Positions 25,157 to 33,844 of a DNA stretch of 64,000 bases are shown here, in pieces. The DNA is from an uncultured Desulfuromonas sp. (GTDB lineage: Bacteria; Desulfobacterota; Desulfuromonadia; Desulfuromonadales; Desulfuromonadaceae). The notes under the pieces are model-generated. The model made no database searches. It worked only from the letters and a program-made list of their open reading frames with translations, and had not been told where the DNA came from. The DNA lies in the NCBI RefSeq assembly GCF_963666745.1, contig NZ_OY762961.1:2973274-3037273 (forward strand), given 5' to 3'. Every line of letters begins with the position of its first letter. Positions within the stretch are counted from its first letter, which is position 1. Made by a program: the position numbers and the translations under genes.

Positions 25157-26569
25157 CTATCTGCTTATGACTCCACCATCAGCCTTCACCCCCTTAAAAC
25201 TCCCCCGCTTCTCATCACCACGCGCAAAACGGAACACATTCTTATCCACGCAGCGCTTGAGGGTGATATCCACATAGGTGGTCTGATTGGGAGCGACAAT
25301 CTCAGGCAGAGAGATACCATCGGAGCGAAACTCGGCCCACTGGTAATAGGAAAAACCCTGTTGCGGGCGGGCGACAACGCGAATGCCGAACAGTCCATCT
25401 TCGATTTTGTGGAATTGATCGACATCGATGTAAAACACCAGATTGCTGGTCTTTTCGTTCATCTGGCGATCTTCCATAAAGCTTTTTGGCACATTTTTGG
25501 GCTGATAGCTTTTGCCGCCGAGCAACAGGATATCGTATTCGCCCTTGCTGAAGGAATTACCCTGATCGTCCTGGACCCGGAACACCAGCATGGCGTAGCG
25601 TTCATTGCTTTCATCCTGACGAGCGTTGTTTTGCGCCTCTTCGGTCAAGGCAGTTAAGTCGGCAGCGCGTTGTTGATAGTCGTCAGGCGACGCGACTTGG
25701 AGACATTTGAGAATGTCGGCGACGACGGGCTGTTCCGCAGCGCTGTCTTCTTTGATGCTGCGCATGATGCCCATGTCTTTACCGGAATGGCTGTATTGAT
25801 TGTAGACCCCCAACGGCACGGCGGGGGATGTGCGCACGGGATGGCCGGAATCATAAACCAGCCGGGTGGTAAAATTATTGCCATTGCGCAGAACTTCGTC
25901 GCTTTGCCGCAGCGAGAAAAATCGGTAGTTCATATTGGCCCCGGCAACACGCACAACGCCGTCACTGCCGGGTTCGGTGAGATAATTGTTGATAAAGTCA
26001 TAGAGCTTGCGGTCAATACCCTGGCCAATCAACACAAAGGGATAAACCTGATGGCTCACATAGTCGTAATGCAGACCGCTTTCATTGAGACGACGTTGCC
26101 CTTCACTGCCGAGACACAACCAGTCAAGCACCCGCTGCCCCGGCTCAACCCCATTAAACCAAGCTTTGATACGCCCGACACGTTCCTTGCCGAGCAAAGC
26201 CAAAGCAGAACCATGGTTGGCCGGTGCCAGCATCACCAGATGACGCAGAGGTGTCGTTTCCAGCTTTTCCGGGCCATAAAAGCGATTAAGCCAGTACCGC
26301 ACCACCGGGCCACCGGTGAAATGTGTGATACAAGAGAACGGTTGAATCTGATCCGCATTGCCGGGCAGATCGTGCAGGGCCTGGTGCAGGCCACGGGCAA
26401 TATCGTCGAGGGTGACTTCGTCGTGAAAGCTGACGTATTTGCCGAGGTAAATATGGTGCAGATCAAGTGACAGGTCGTAATCAGATGAGGCGGCTTGCAG
26501 CGCCTCGGGCAGTTGGCCGTAGGTGTCGGTATTGGTGACACTCCAGCCATGAACAAAAATCAAGCGCAT
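25157..26569 (-). CDS. Alpha/beta-hydrolase (lipase-like) with altered nucleophile elbow
   Basis: A 470-residue protein starting RLIFVHGWS, the oxyanion-hole motif of alpha/beta hydrolases. The expected nucleophile elbow reads CITHFTGGPVVRYW, where relatives have THSTGG; phenylalanine at about residue 84 replaces the serine (codon TTC; TCC would be serine). LAPANHGSALALLG and SDGVVRVAGANMNYRFF later in the chain match lipase-type relatives. The C-terminal ~170 residues form a separate beta-rich domain ending in a putative ligand-binding motif. I chose the ATG at 26569 (GGGAGT upstream) over one at 26605. It is either inactive or uses another residue. Confidence 0.7.
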   Translation of the reverse strand: MRLIFVHGWSVTNTDTYGQLPEALQAASSDYDLSLDLHHIYLGKYVSFHDEVTLDDIARGLHQALHDLPGNADQIQPFSCITHFTGGPVVRYWLNRFYGPEKLETTPLRHLVMLAPANHGSALALLGKERVGRIKAWFNGVEPGQRVLDWLCLGSEGQRRLNESGLHYDYVSHQVYPFVLIGQGIDRKLYDFINNYLTEPGSDGVVRVAGANMNYRFFSLRQSDEVLRNGNNFTTRLVYDSGHPVRTSPAVPLGVYNQYSHSGKDMGIMRSIKEDSAAEQPVVADILKCLQVASPDDYQQRAADLTALTEEAQNNARQDESNERYAMLVFRVQDDQGNSFSKGEYDILLLGGKSYQPKNVPKSFMEDRQMNEKTSNLVFYIDVDQFHKIEDGLFGIRVVARPQQGFSYYQWAEFRSDGISLPEIVAPNQTTYVDITLKRCVDKNVFRFARGDEKRGSFKGVKADGGVISR

Positions 26570-26712
26570 GATCGTGACTCCCATGAATATTGTATGATAA
26601 TTCATTCATAATCAGTCATTCACTATCCACCGCGCCTCTCATCTTGTCAATAGAAAGTATTAATATGTTAATTCTATGCGTCACATCCAACCTCATCTGT
26701 TCACGTTCCCTA

Positions 26713-27038
26713 GTACGCACACAACATGGGCTTTCGCGCTTTTGTATGGGAGTGCTGAGTTGCCAAATAACACACGACTGTAGGGCGGGCACCGTCCCGC
26801 CCGTTTGATCGGTTCCACGAAAGAAATAGAGAAAGACACAAGACCGTTATCAAAGTTTTACGCCCAGGATGATGAGTTGCACGATTCGTCGACCTAAAGG
26901 GCGGCGAGCCGCATCCATAAAGCAAAGCGGAAACAGACTCAGTGTCGGTGAATCAAGGTTCAGGAGAAGTTCAGCCGGTTTTTGCCTACTTTTGAGAGGC
27001 CAGTCAAAAGTAGGGCGCCTGCCGGGGCGCATCCCGGC
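26713..27038 (+). repeat. Interspersed repeat, copy B
   Basis: A shorter copy (about 330 bases) of the repeat, lacking most of the left half. The central hairpin reads GGCGGG/CCCGCC instead of GGTGGG/CCCACC, and the second stem CTACTTTTG/CAAAAGTAG instead of CATCCTTTTG/CAAAAGGATG: compensatory changes. A hexanucleotide array follows directly. Confidence 0.85.
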
Positions 27039-27134
<96 letters not shown>

Positions 27135-27232
27135 AAATTTTCTCCCCACCACCCCCAAACGCCTAAAGAACTTTTGCCAACTCTATGTTATGTTGTGCAA
27201 TTACGTCATTCACCGGAGTCAAAACAAACCCA

Positions 27233-28003
27233 ATGGAACCCTTGATCGTCCTCAACAACCTCAGCTACACCATCGGCAACCAGCCGATTCTGCACGATAT
27301 CAGTGCGTCGTTTGACGGCGGCCTGATCCACGGCATTATCGGTCCCAACGGTGCAGGCAAATCTACGCTACTGCGTAATCTGTGCCGCATCTGGGAACCT
27401 GCCGAGGGTCTGGTGACCCTCAACGGCCGCGACCATCGCCACATCCGCCGCCGCGAGCTGAGTCAGATGATCACCCTGGTGCCGCAGGAATCACGGGTTG
27501 ATTTTTCCATCCGCGTGTTTGACTTTATTGCCATGGGCCGCCACTCCCATTTAGGCCGTTTTTCATGGTTGGGAGGCAACGATCTGCAGATCATTGAACA
27601 GGCCATGGAGGTCACCGGCACGTTGCCGTTTAAGGATCGGGTGATCAACCAGCTCTCCGGTGGCGAAAGCCAGTTGGTGAGTATTGCCCGCGCCCTGGTG
27701 ACGGAAGCACCGATCATCTTGCTTGATGAGCCGACCAGTTCGCTGGACATCCAGCATAAACTGCAGATCATGGAACTGCTCACCCGCCTCAAAGCGCAGG
27801 GCAAAACCATTTTGATGAGCATTCACGATCTGGATCTGGCGCGGCGCTATTGCGACACCCTGATGTTATTGGAACATGGTCGCCTGTACTGTCAGGCGCC
27901 GACCGAAGAAGCGTTTCAGACCGAGCATATTCGCCAGGTCTTTCATGTTGATATTGAAGAGAGCGAGACACCGCATGGCGTATCCCTGTTGTTCTATGCG
28001 TAA
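27233..28003 (+). CDS. ABC transporter ATP-binding protein (FecE/BtuD type)
   Basis: A 256-residue ATPase of an importer. Walker A GPNGAGKST near residue 37, the signature LSGGE, Walker B IILLDEPTSSLD and the switch histidine (MSIHDLDLARRY) are all present. The start at 27233 (MEPLIVLN) is preferred; the open frame extends 16 codons upstream. It is the first gene of a three-gene operon for a FecCD-type system (iron siderophore, B12, heme or, in the MolBC branch, molybdate/tungstate). The substrate is not shown by the sequence; the next operon is a tungsten enzyme, so an oxyanion is possible. Confidence 0.92.
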   Translation: MEPLIVLNNLSYTIGNQPILHDISASFDGGLIHGIIGPNGAGKSTLLRNLCRIWEPAEGLVTLNGRDHRHIRRRELSQMITLVPQESRVDFSIRVFDFIAMGRHSHLGRFSWLGGNDLQIIEQAMEVTGTLPFKDRVINQLSGGESQLVSIARALVTEAPIILLDEPTSSLDIQHKLQIMELLTRLKAQGKTILMSIHDLDLARRYCDTLMLLEHGRLYCQAPTEEAFQTEHIRQVFHVDIEESETPHGVSLLFYA

Positions 28004-29018
28004 CCTGTTGATCCTGCTGATCTGCCTGTTGTGCTTCGGCCTGTCGGCCAGTGCGCTGGCCAAGGAAGGCGATGATCTGGATTTTCCGTTGGATATGGCT
28101 GATCTGCGCGCTGAGCTGAGCGACGCTCATCGCCCGGAGAGCATGGAAAACCGTTTTCCGCGACGCATTGATTACCAACTGCGCATCTGGGACAGAATGT
28201 CCGACGTTCTCAATACCCGCTCGTCCAGCCTGATGCTCGAACAACAGCCGCGGCGTGTAATTCCCCACACGGTCGGCCTGACGGAAGAGCTGTGGGCCAT
28301 TGTGCCCCATGAGCGCATCGTCGGTTTGCACGAGAGCTGCCGTAATGCGAATTATTCTTTTCTCGCGGAGCAATTCCCGGCTGAGTTGGTGACATTTCTC
28401 ACCGAAGATGCGGAGATGGTGATCGGTCTGCAGCCTGATCTGGTGCTGACCAGCTTTTACTCGTCGGCGGCATTTCTGCACCAGCTTGATCTGGCGGAGA
28501 TCCCCCATGTGCAGACCGGCTTCTTCGGCAGCATTGAGGACATTCGCGCCCAGATCAGCCTGTTTGGCAATATGCTCGGCGTCGAAGCCAGCGCCCGTCA
28601 TCTGCTACAGACCATGGATCACAACAGTGATGCCATCTGCAAGGTGGTTGCCCAGCGCCTTGATGGCCGCACGCCGACCATCCTCTATTATGACCGCATG
28701 GGCTTTGTCGCCGGCGCCCACACCCTGTTTGACGCCCTCTGCAAGCGCCTCGGCGTGGTCAATGCGGCCAGTGCTCACGACATCGCCTTTTTCAAGCAGA
28801 TCGGCTACGAAACCGTTCTCAAGTGGAACCCTGACATCATCGTGGTTCCTGCGGACAGCGGCCTCAAAGAACGCCTGACCGGCCAGCCGATTCTGGCCAT
28901 GTCCAATGCGGTACTCAACCGCCGCGTCTACGCCATTCCTGAATATTACCTGACCGCTTCGTCACAATTTGTCATTGCCAGCCTGAATTACCTGGGAGGA
29001 ATCCTCAATGACAAATAA
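27996..29018 (+). CDS. ABC transporter periplasmic substrate-binding protein
   Basis: A 340-residue protein with a cleavable signal peptide (residues 1-20, MRNLLILLICLLCFGLSASA). The two-lobed TroA/FepB-like pattern is visible: a PDLVLTSFYSS segment, the long connecting helix at VEASARHLLQTM, and the C-terminal lobe. The ATG at 27996 overlaps the ATPase gene's end by eight bases; an in-frame ATG at 27975 is the alternative. Histidines and acidic residues near residues 110-130 may bind the ligand. It acts with the ATPase and permease of the same operon. Confidence 0.85.
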   Translation: MRNLLILLICLLCFGLSASALAKEGDDLDFPLDMADLRAELSDAHRPESMENRFPRRIDYQLRIWDRMSDVLNTRSSSLMLEQQPRRVIPHTVGLTEELWAIVPHERIVGLHESCRNANYSFLAEQFPAELVTFLTEDAEMVIGLQPDLVLTSFYSSAAFLHQLDLAEIPHVQTGFFGSIEDIRAQISLFGNMLGVEASARHLLQTMDHNSDAICKVVAQRLDGRTPTILYYDRMGFVAGAHTLFDALCKRLGVVNAASAHDIAFFKQIGYETVLKWNPDIIVVPADSGLKERLTGQPILAMSNAVLNRRVYAIPEYYLTASSQFVIASLNYLGGILNDK

Positions 29019-30060
29019 GGCTGGCGGCGCCTCAATCAGCCGTCCGTTGCTGGCGCTTTGCGCCACATTGCTTTGCCTGTTGCTGGGCATGGTGCTCTCC
29101 CTGTCCATCGGCTCGTGGTCGATCTCGGCGGCGCAGATTGCCGACATTATCCGCCACGTTCTCGGCGGTGGCACCATTGATCCGGCAGACCCCATTGGCA
29201 CCATTGTCTGGTATGGTCGCGTGCCGCGCACCCTGTGCGGGGCGCTGGTCGGATTTGCACTCGGCAGTGCCGGAGTGGTGATGCAGGGTGTGTTTAAAAA
29301 TCCCATGGCCAGCCCCGGTATCATCGGCACCAGTTCCGGAGCCGCCCTCGGCGCGGTTACCGCCCTGTATTTCGGCTTGGCCTCTGCCAGCCTCTATTGG
29401 GTGCCGTTGTTAGCCGTGACCATGGCCTTTGTATCGCTGATGGTGGTGCTGGCCGTATCGACTAGCGGTGGGCTGACCTCACGCTACACGTTGCTGCTTG
29501 GCGGTATTGCCTTTAATGCGATTTTCACCGCCATCACCTCGGTGGTGATTGTTCTCTCCACAGAGCAATACGATATGGCGCGTAAAATCGTCAGCTGGTT
29601 GATGGGCGACCTGACCAACCGCTCGTGGGAGCATGTCACCATCATTGCCGTTATTGCCTGCCTCGGTTTTATCGGTTCGCTGCTGTTTGCCCGTGACCTC
29701 AACATTCTAATGATCAGTGAAGAGCAGGCGCGTAATTTTGGCGTTCGCGTCAACTGGTCACGCAATATTCTGCTGGTGTTTTCTGCCCTGCTTACCGGTG
29801 GTGCGGTGGCCGTGGCCGGTGGCATCGGTTTTGTCGGCCTGATTGCGCCACATATGATGCGTAGTCTAGTCGGCTCGGACAACCGCCTGTTGCTGCCCGC
29901 CTCGGGCTTGCTCGGTGGGGCCCTGGTGATTTATGCCGATTGTCTGGTGCGTCTGGTGGGCAGTGGCGGGTTACGCATTGGTGTGTTAACGGCCCTGCTC
30001 GGTGGTCCGTTCTTTTTGTTTTTGATCATTCGCGACCGCAAAAAATACGTTTATTTTTAA
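29008..30060 (+). CDS. FecCD-family ABC transporter permease
   Basis: A 350-residue inner-membrane permease with about ten helices of the BtuC/FecCD family. The family motif ALCGALVGFALGSAGVVMQG is seen near residue 70, and PHMMRSLVGSDNR near residue 285 is the ATPase-coupling loop. It overlaps the end of the binding-protein gene. GGAGGAATCC precedes the ATG. The operon ends here; the next gene lies nearly 500 bases away behind a sigma-54 promoter. Confidence 0.92.
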   Translation: MTNKAGGASISRPLLALCATLLCLLLGMVLSLSIGSWSISAAQIADIIRHVLGGGTIDPADPIGTIVWYGRVPRTLCGALVGFALGSAGVVMQGVFKNPMASPGIIGTSSGAALGAVTALYFGLASASLYWVPLLAVTMAFVSLMVVLAVSTSGGLTSRYTLLLGGIAFNAIFTAITSVVIVLSTEQYDMARKIVSWLMGDLTNRSWEHVTIIAVIACLGFIGSLLFARDLNILMISEEQARNFGVRVNWSRNILLVFSALLTGGAVAVAGGIGFVGLIAPHMMRSLVGSDNRLLLPASGLLGGALVIYADCLVRLVGSGGLRIGVLTALLGGPFFLFLIIRDRKKYVYF

Positions 30061-30253
30061 GCTGCTTTCCGTCTCATCCCTGCTCGTGACGTATACTTCT
30101 CGGCTCTGTTCACATGCAGAACACCTGTTGCAGAACGGGACAGTCTTTGCACGTTAGCACTTCCTGTTTTTGCATCCTTCCCGACATATGATTTCTTATT
30201 ATTTCAGCTAGTTACTGAGTCTACTGCGCTTCACCAGCCGCCTTTGGCGTGGT

Positions 30254-30269
30254 TGGTACACTCCTTGCC
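30254..30269 (+). promoter_or_regulatory. Sigma-54 promoter of the aor operon
   Basis: TGGTACACTCCTTGCC matches the -24/-12 consensus (TGG-AC ... TTGC) with exact spacing. The transcript would start near 30281, giving a 265-base leader. Confidence 0.8.
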
Positions 30270-30349
30270 ATTTCTCCACATCCAGCATGGTTCACTTTGG
30301 GCTATGTCTGGAGTTATGACACCTCATGGTTTTAGGGGGTGCGCTTAAT

Positions 30350-30471
30350 CGATCCCGTCTGCGTTGGAGCGATTGAGAACAGCCCTTAAATCTCCGAGCC
30401 GCAACACTTACGATGCCACCATGTGGTCATCACGGTGACTCGGCCGCAAGGTGACCTCGGAAACGGGATCG
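30350..30471 (+). promoter_or_regulatory. Structured RNA leader, possible Moco/Tuco-type riboswitch
   Basis: CGATCCCGT (30350-30358) pairs with ACGGGATCG (30463-30471), a nine-base-pair stem enclosing about 100 bases. Inside are CTCCGAG/CTCGG and a CACC-GTG-loop-CAC-GGTG hairpin, with a GCCACC segment seen also in molybdenum-cofactor riboswitches. The target encodes a tungsten/molybdenum pterin enzyme. Structure is visible; identity as a cofactor riboswitch is a guess. Confidence 0.45.
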
Positions 30472-30501
30472 CCCCCCATGTTTGGAAAGGAGATTTCCGC
30501 C

Positions 30502-30567
30502 ATGAGCGAGGACTGTTCACCTGTAACAACGGAGAGAGACACCCATGGACAAGATTTTTCGCGTTAA
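30502..30567 (+). CDS. Short upstream ORF overlapping the aor start
   Basis: A 21-residue ORF with AAAGGAG nine bases before its ATG, ending 20 bases inside the aor gene in another frame. The Shine-Dalgarno is in the loop of a GGAAA/TTTCC hairpin. It could regulate aor translation, or be chance. Confidence 0.3.
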   Translation: MSEDCSPVTTERDTHGQDFSR

Positions 30568-32275
30568 CATGACCGACCTGACCTGCACCGTTGAAGACGT
30601 TCCGGAAGCGTGGCTTGGTCTTGGCGGTCGCGCACTGACCTCAACCATCGTCGCCACTGAAGTTGATCCAGAGTGCCATCCACTCGGACAATTCAACAAG
30701 CTGGTGTTTGCCCCCGGCCTGCTCAGCGGTACGGCAGCGGCCCAATCCGGTCGTATGTCCTGTGGCGCCAAGAGCCCTCTGACCGGCGGCATCAAGGAAA
30801 GTAATGCCGGTGGTACCACCGCCCAGCAGTTTGCCCGCATGGGTATCAAGGCGATGATCATCGAGGGCATGCCTAAAGAGGATAAATTCTACAGTCTGCA
30901 CATCACTAAAGACGGCGTGACCATCGCGGAAGAGACCGCACTGCTCGGTGCCGGTAACTTTGCCGTCATCAATGCCATGCAGGAAAAATATGACAACAAA
31001 ATCGGCGTCATGACCATCGGCATTGCCGGTGAGCTGAAAATGGCGTCTGCCAATATTTCGGTCAAAGACCCGGACGGCAAAATCCGTAGCCACGGCCGTG
31101 GTGGCATGGGTGCCGTTATGGGCTCTAAAAAGATCAAGTACATGACTGTTGATTCTGATGGCGCTGGGACTGTCCCCATTGCTGACCCGGATAAATTCAA
31201 GAAAGCCGCGCGTGTTTTCGCCAAAGCGATGCTCGATCACCCGGTCAGCGGCGAAGGCCTGCCCACCTACGGCACCAACATCCTGGTCAACATCCTCAAC
31301 GAGGCCGGTGGTCTGCCGACCAAAAATTTCCGTTATGGCCAATTTGAGCCGCACGACAAAATCAGCGGTGAAACCATGCACGACACCATCGTTGAGCGTG
31401 GCGGTCATCCCAAGCACGGTTGCCACAAGGGCTGTATCATCCAGTGCTCCCAGGTGTATGTGGATAAAGAAGGTCAGTACGTGACGTCCGGTTTCGAGTA
31501 CGAGACCATCTGGGGCATGGGCGCGAACTGCTGCGTTGACAATCTGGACGAGATCGCTGAAGCCGACAACATCATGGATGACATCGGTATCGACTCCATC
31601 GAAGGTGTGGTGATGTTCGGCGTGGCGATGGAAGCCGGCATCCTGCCTTTTGGTGACGGTAAAGGGATTCTGCGCCTGCTGCGCGAAGAGATCGGTCAAG
31701 GGACTCCTCTGGGCCGTATTCTTGGCGGCGGTGCCGGTTGTGTCGGTCGCACCTACGGCGTGACCCGCGTGCCAGTGGTTAAAAATCAGGCGATCCCGGC
31801 CTATGACCCGCGCAGTGTCAAGGGTATCGGTATCACCTATGCGACCAGCACCATGGGTGCTGACCACACCTCCGGTTATACCATCGCCACCAACATCCTC
31901 AACGTCGGCGGTTTTGTCGATCCGTTGAAAAAGGATGGCCAGGTTGAGCTGTCCCGCAACCTGCAAATCGCCACTGCAGCCATTGACTCCACCGGTATGT
32001 GCATCTTTATCGCCTTCCCGGCTCTGGACATTCCTGAGTGCCTGCCGGCACTGATCGACATGATCAACGCCCGCTTTGGCTGTGAGTTGACCGGTGATGA
32101 TGTCACTGAACTGGGCAAGAAAGTGCTCAAGATTGAGCACCAATTCAACCTGGATGCCGGCATGACCAACAAGGACGACCGTCTGCCCGAGTTTTTCAAA
32201 ACCGATCCTGTCCCGCCGCACAACGCGATCTGGGATTTCAGCGACGAAGAGATCGACGAATTCTGGAACTTCTAA
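30545..32275 (+). CDS. aor: Tungsten-type aldehyde:ferredoxin oxidoreductase
   Basis: A 576-residue AOR-family enzyme, which oxidises aldehydes to acids (or reduces acids) with ferredoxin, using a bis-pyranopterin tungsten cofactor and a [4Fe-4S] cluster. It starts IFRVNMTDL and has GRMSCGAKSPLTGGIKESNAGG (pterin binding), the cluster cysteines CHKGCIIQC near residue 298 and the fourth cysteine in GMCIFIAFP near residue 480. The spacing C-x3-C differs slightly from the common C-x2-C. The gene lies behind a sigma-54 promoter and structured leader and is followed by a terminator and its cofactor genes moaD and thiF-like. GGAGAG precedes the ATG. Confidence 0.95.
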   Translation: MDKIFRVNMTDLTCTVEDVPEAWLGLGGRALTSTIVATEVDPECHPLGQFNKLVFAPGLLSGTAAAQSGRMSCGAKSPLTGGIKESNAGGTTAQQFARMGIKAMIIEGMPKEDKFYSLHITKDGVTIAEETALLGAGNFAVINAMQEKYDNKIGVMTIGIAGELKMASANISVKDPDGKIRSHGRGGMGAVMGSKKIKYMTVDSDGAGTVPIADPDKFKKAARVFAKAMLDHPVSGEGLPTYGTNILVNILNEAGGLPTKNFRYGQFEPHDKISGETMHDTIVERGGHPKHGCHKGCIIQCSQVYVDKEGQYVTSGFEYETIWGMGANCCVDNLDEIAEADNIMDDIGIDSIEGVVMFGVAMEAGILPFGDGKGILRLLREEIGQGTPLGRILGGGAGCVGRTYGVTRVPVVKNQAIPAYDPRSVKGIGITYATSTMGADHTSGYTIATNILNVGGFVDPLKKDGQVELSRNLQIATAAIDSTGMCIFIAFPALDIPECLPALIDMINARFGCELTGDDVTELGKKVLKIEHQFNLDAGMTNKDDRLPEFFKTDPVPPHNAIWDFSDEEIDEFWNF

Positions 32276-32299
32276 ACGAGAGTTGCTGTTCTCTCCTTG

Positions 32300-32341
32300 C
32301 CGGATGTGCCCCTCCCTCCTTGGGCACATCCGGATTTTTTT
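32300..32341 (+). terminator. Terminator between aor and the MoaD-like gene
   Basis: A perfect twelve-base-pair stem (CCGGATGTGCCC/GGGCACATCCGG) followed by seven T residues, 24 bases after the aor stop. Partial readthrough would keep the cofactor genes at a lower level than the enzyme. Confidence 0.93.
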
Positions 32342-32358
32342 CTTCTGGAGTCTTGCGC

Positions 32359-32586
32359 ATGATCACGCTGACCATCAAACTTTATGCTCAATTCCGCATC
32401 GGCCGGTTCAAGGAGGAGCAACGCGTTGTTGCTGCTGAACGCTCCTGCCGTCATCTTCTGAATGACCTCGGCATTGCCGTCGAGGAGTTGGGGGTGTTAA
32501 TGATCAATGGCCGTCACGCCGGGGTTGATCAGATCCTCCATGATGGAGATTCTGTCGGGATTTTTCCTTTGGTTGGCGGAGGCTAG
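32359..32586 (+). CDS. MoaD/ThiS-family sulfur carrier
   Basis: A 75-residue ubiquitin-fold protein ending in VGGG, the sulfur-accepting C-terminus of the MoaD/ThiS family. ITLTIKLYAQFRIGR is the first strand pair. CTGGAG lies before the ATG at 32359, so the longer frame is rejected. Between a tungsten oxidoreductase and a ThiF/MoeB-type adenylase, it most likely donates sulfur for the pyranopterin dithiolene of the AOR cofactor. Confidence 0.85.
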   Translation: MITLTIKLYAQFRIGRFKEEQRVVAAERSCRHLLNDLGIAVEELGVLMINGRHAGVDQILHDGDSVGIFPLVGGG

Positions 32587-32588
32587 TC

Positions 32589-33422
32589 ATGTGTGATGTG
32601 CAACGTTGGATTGAAAATCATACCTCTTCGGGACTGCTGAGCTGGGCCGATCAGCTTACTGCGGCACGACGTTTTGGTGTCAGTGTCGCCTGCATTGAAG
32701 CCATCTGCCTCAAGCGCGGCATTTTGCCGACCCGTTATCAACGTAATGGTGCCATGTTCAGCTGTCGCGATCAGCTCTGTCTGTTTACCAGCCATGTGGC
32801 TGTGGTCGGCTGCGGTGGTCTGGGTGGCTATGTGGTTGAAGAGTTGGCGCGCCTCGGCGTCGGCCATATTACCGTGATTGACCCGGATGTCTTTGAAGAG
32901 CACAACCTTAATCGTCAGCTTTTTTCATCGACGGCGGTGCTGGGTTGCGACAAGGTGACGGTGGCTGCTGAGCGGATTGCTTTGGTGAATCCGGCTGTTG
33001 TCGTCACCCCTCAGGTCAAAGCGTTTTCAGCGGATAACGGCATTGGCCTTCTCGCCGGTGCCCAGGTGGTAGTTGATGCGTTGGACTCGATTGAAACGCG
33101 CCTTGCGCTTGCCAAAGTGTGTCACGAGCTCGAAGTCCCGCTGGTCCATGGGGCGATCGGTGGTTTTTATGGGCATGTGACCAGCCAGATGCCCGAAGAG
33201 CAGCATGTCGAGCAGATTTACCAGACATCGTCTAAGGTCGGTATTGAAAAGAAACTCGGCAACCCCTCTTTTACTCCGGCTATTATTGCGTCATTGCAAG
33301 TTGCCGAAGTCTGCAAGCTTCTGCTCAACCGAGGCACGCCACTGTCGACGCGGATGCTGATGGTGGATCTTTTGGAGATGGAATTCTGTGAGATCCCTTT
33401 TGACCAGGATGGCCGGGGCTGA
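32589..33422 (+). CDS. ThiF/MoeB/HesA-family adenylyltransferase of the AOR group
   Basis: A 277-residue E1-like enzyme that activates the C-terminus of a MoaD-type protein. The nucleotide motif VVGCGGLGGYVVEEL is at about residue 70 and the R-Q pair NLNRQLF follows, as in MoeB. The first ~60 residues are an extra helical region (AARRFGVSVACIEAICLKRGILP) seen in AOR-linked members. It is two bases downstream of the MoaD-like gene and ends in a strong terminator. It should adenylate that MoaD protein for tungsten-pterin synthesis. Confidence 0.9.
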   Translation: MCDVQRWIENHTSSGLLSWADQLTAARRFGVSVACIEAICLKRGILPTRYQRNGAMFSCRDQLCLFTSHVAVVGCGGLGGYVVEELARLGVGHITVIDPDVFEEHNLNRQLFSSTAVLGCDKVTVAAERIALVNPAVVVTPQVKAFSADNGIGLLAGAQVVVDALDSIETRLALAKVCHELEVPLVHGAIGGFYGHVTSQMPEEQHVEQIYQTSSKVGIEKKLGNPSFTPAIIASLQVAEVCKLLLNRGTPLSTRMLMVDLLEMEFCEIPFDQDGRG

Positions 33423-33428
33423 AAGCAG

Positions 33429-33455
33429 AAAAGGGTCGCCTGAGCGACCCTTTTT
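33429..33455 (+). terminator. Terminator of the aor operon
   Basis: AAAAGGGTCGC/GCGACCCTTTTT stem with a four-base loop, directly after the ThiF-like gene. Confidence 0.92.
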
Positions 33456-33484
33456 CCGTTTTGGGCGGATGATTGTCTGAACCA

Positions 33485-33844
33485 TTAGAGTTGATACGAA
33501 AAGTGGTCTGAACACTTGTAATCGTATAACTCAACCAGGTTGTCGTTGATAAACCCACTGAAATGTGAATCGCTGTCCGGGTCGTAACCATCAAACAGCT
33601 GTCCATACACCGAAAGGCTGGTGTACTGGCTGCAATCGTCAGCATAAGCCACACAGTAGCTCAATCCTTCGATATCACCGGCTTCACAATGTTGTCCTGC
33701 GGGTTTCACCGGACGCTGCTGGCACATGTGTGACAGGTCTCGCTGAATGTTTCCATCCAGATCCATCACGCTCATTTGCAATTCTTCCTGCTTGGCCAGC
33801 TTCGCCGCAACGTAGGCAATATACGCCCTTAACTCACTTGTCAT
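33485..33844 (-). CDS. Hypothetical acidic protein
   Basis: A 119-residue soluble protein, with an N-terminal helix (LRAYIAYVAAKLAKQEELQ) and a cysteine-containing acidic C-terminal half. GGGAGG precedes the ATG. It converges with the aor operon. I do not recognise a family. Confidence 0.55.
   Translation of the reverse strand: MTSELRAYIAYVAAKLAKQEELQMSVMDLDGNIQRDLSHMCQQRPVKPAGQHCEAGDIEGLSYCVAYADDCSQYTSLSVYGQLFDGYDPDSDSHFSGFINDNLVELYDYKCSDHFSYQL

Noticed and set aside
30380-30470. Group II intron domain V upstream of aor
   Set aside because: GAGCC and GGAAAC pieces recall it, but the characteristic 34-base hairpin is absent and there is no reverse transcriptase.
30641-32329. 562-codon frame antisense to aor
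   Set aside because: Mirror of the aor reading frame in GC-rich DNA; aor itself is unmistakable.
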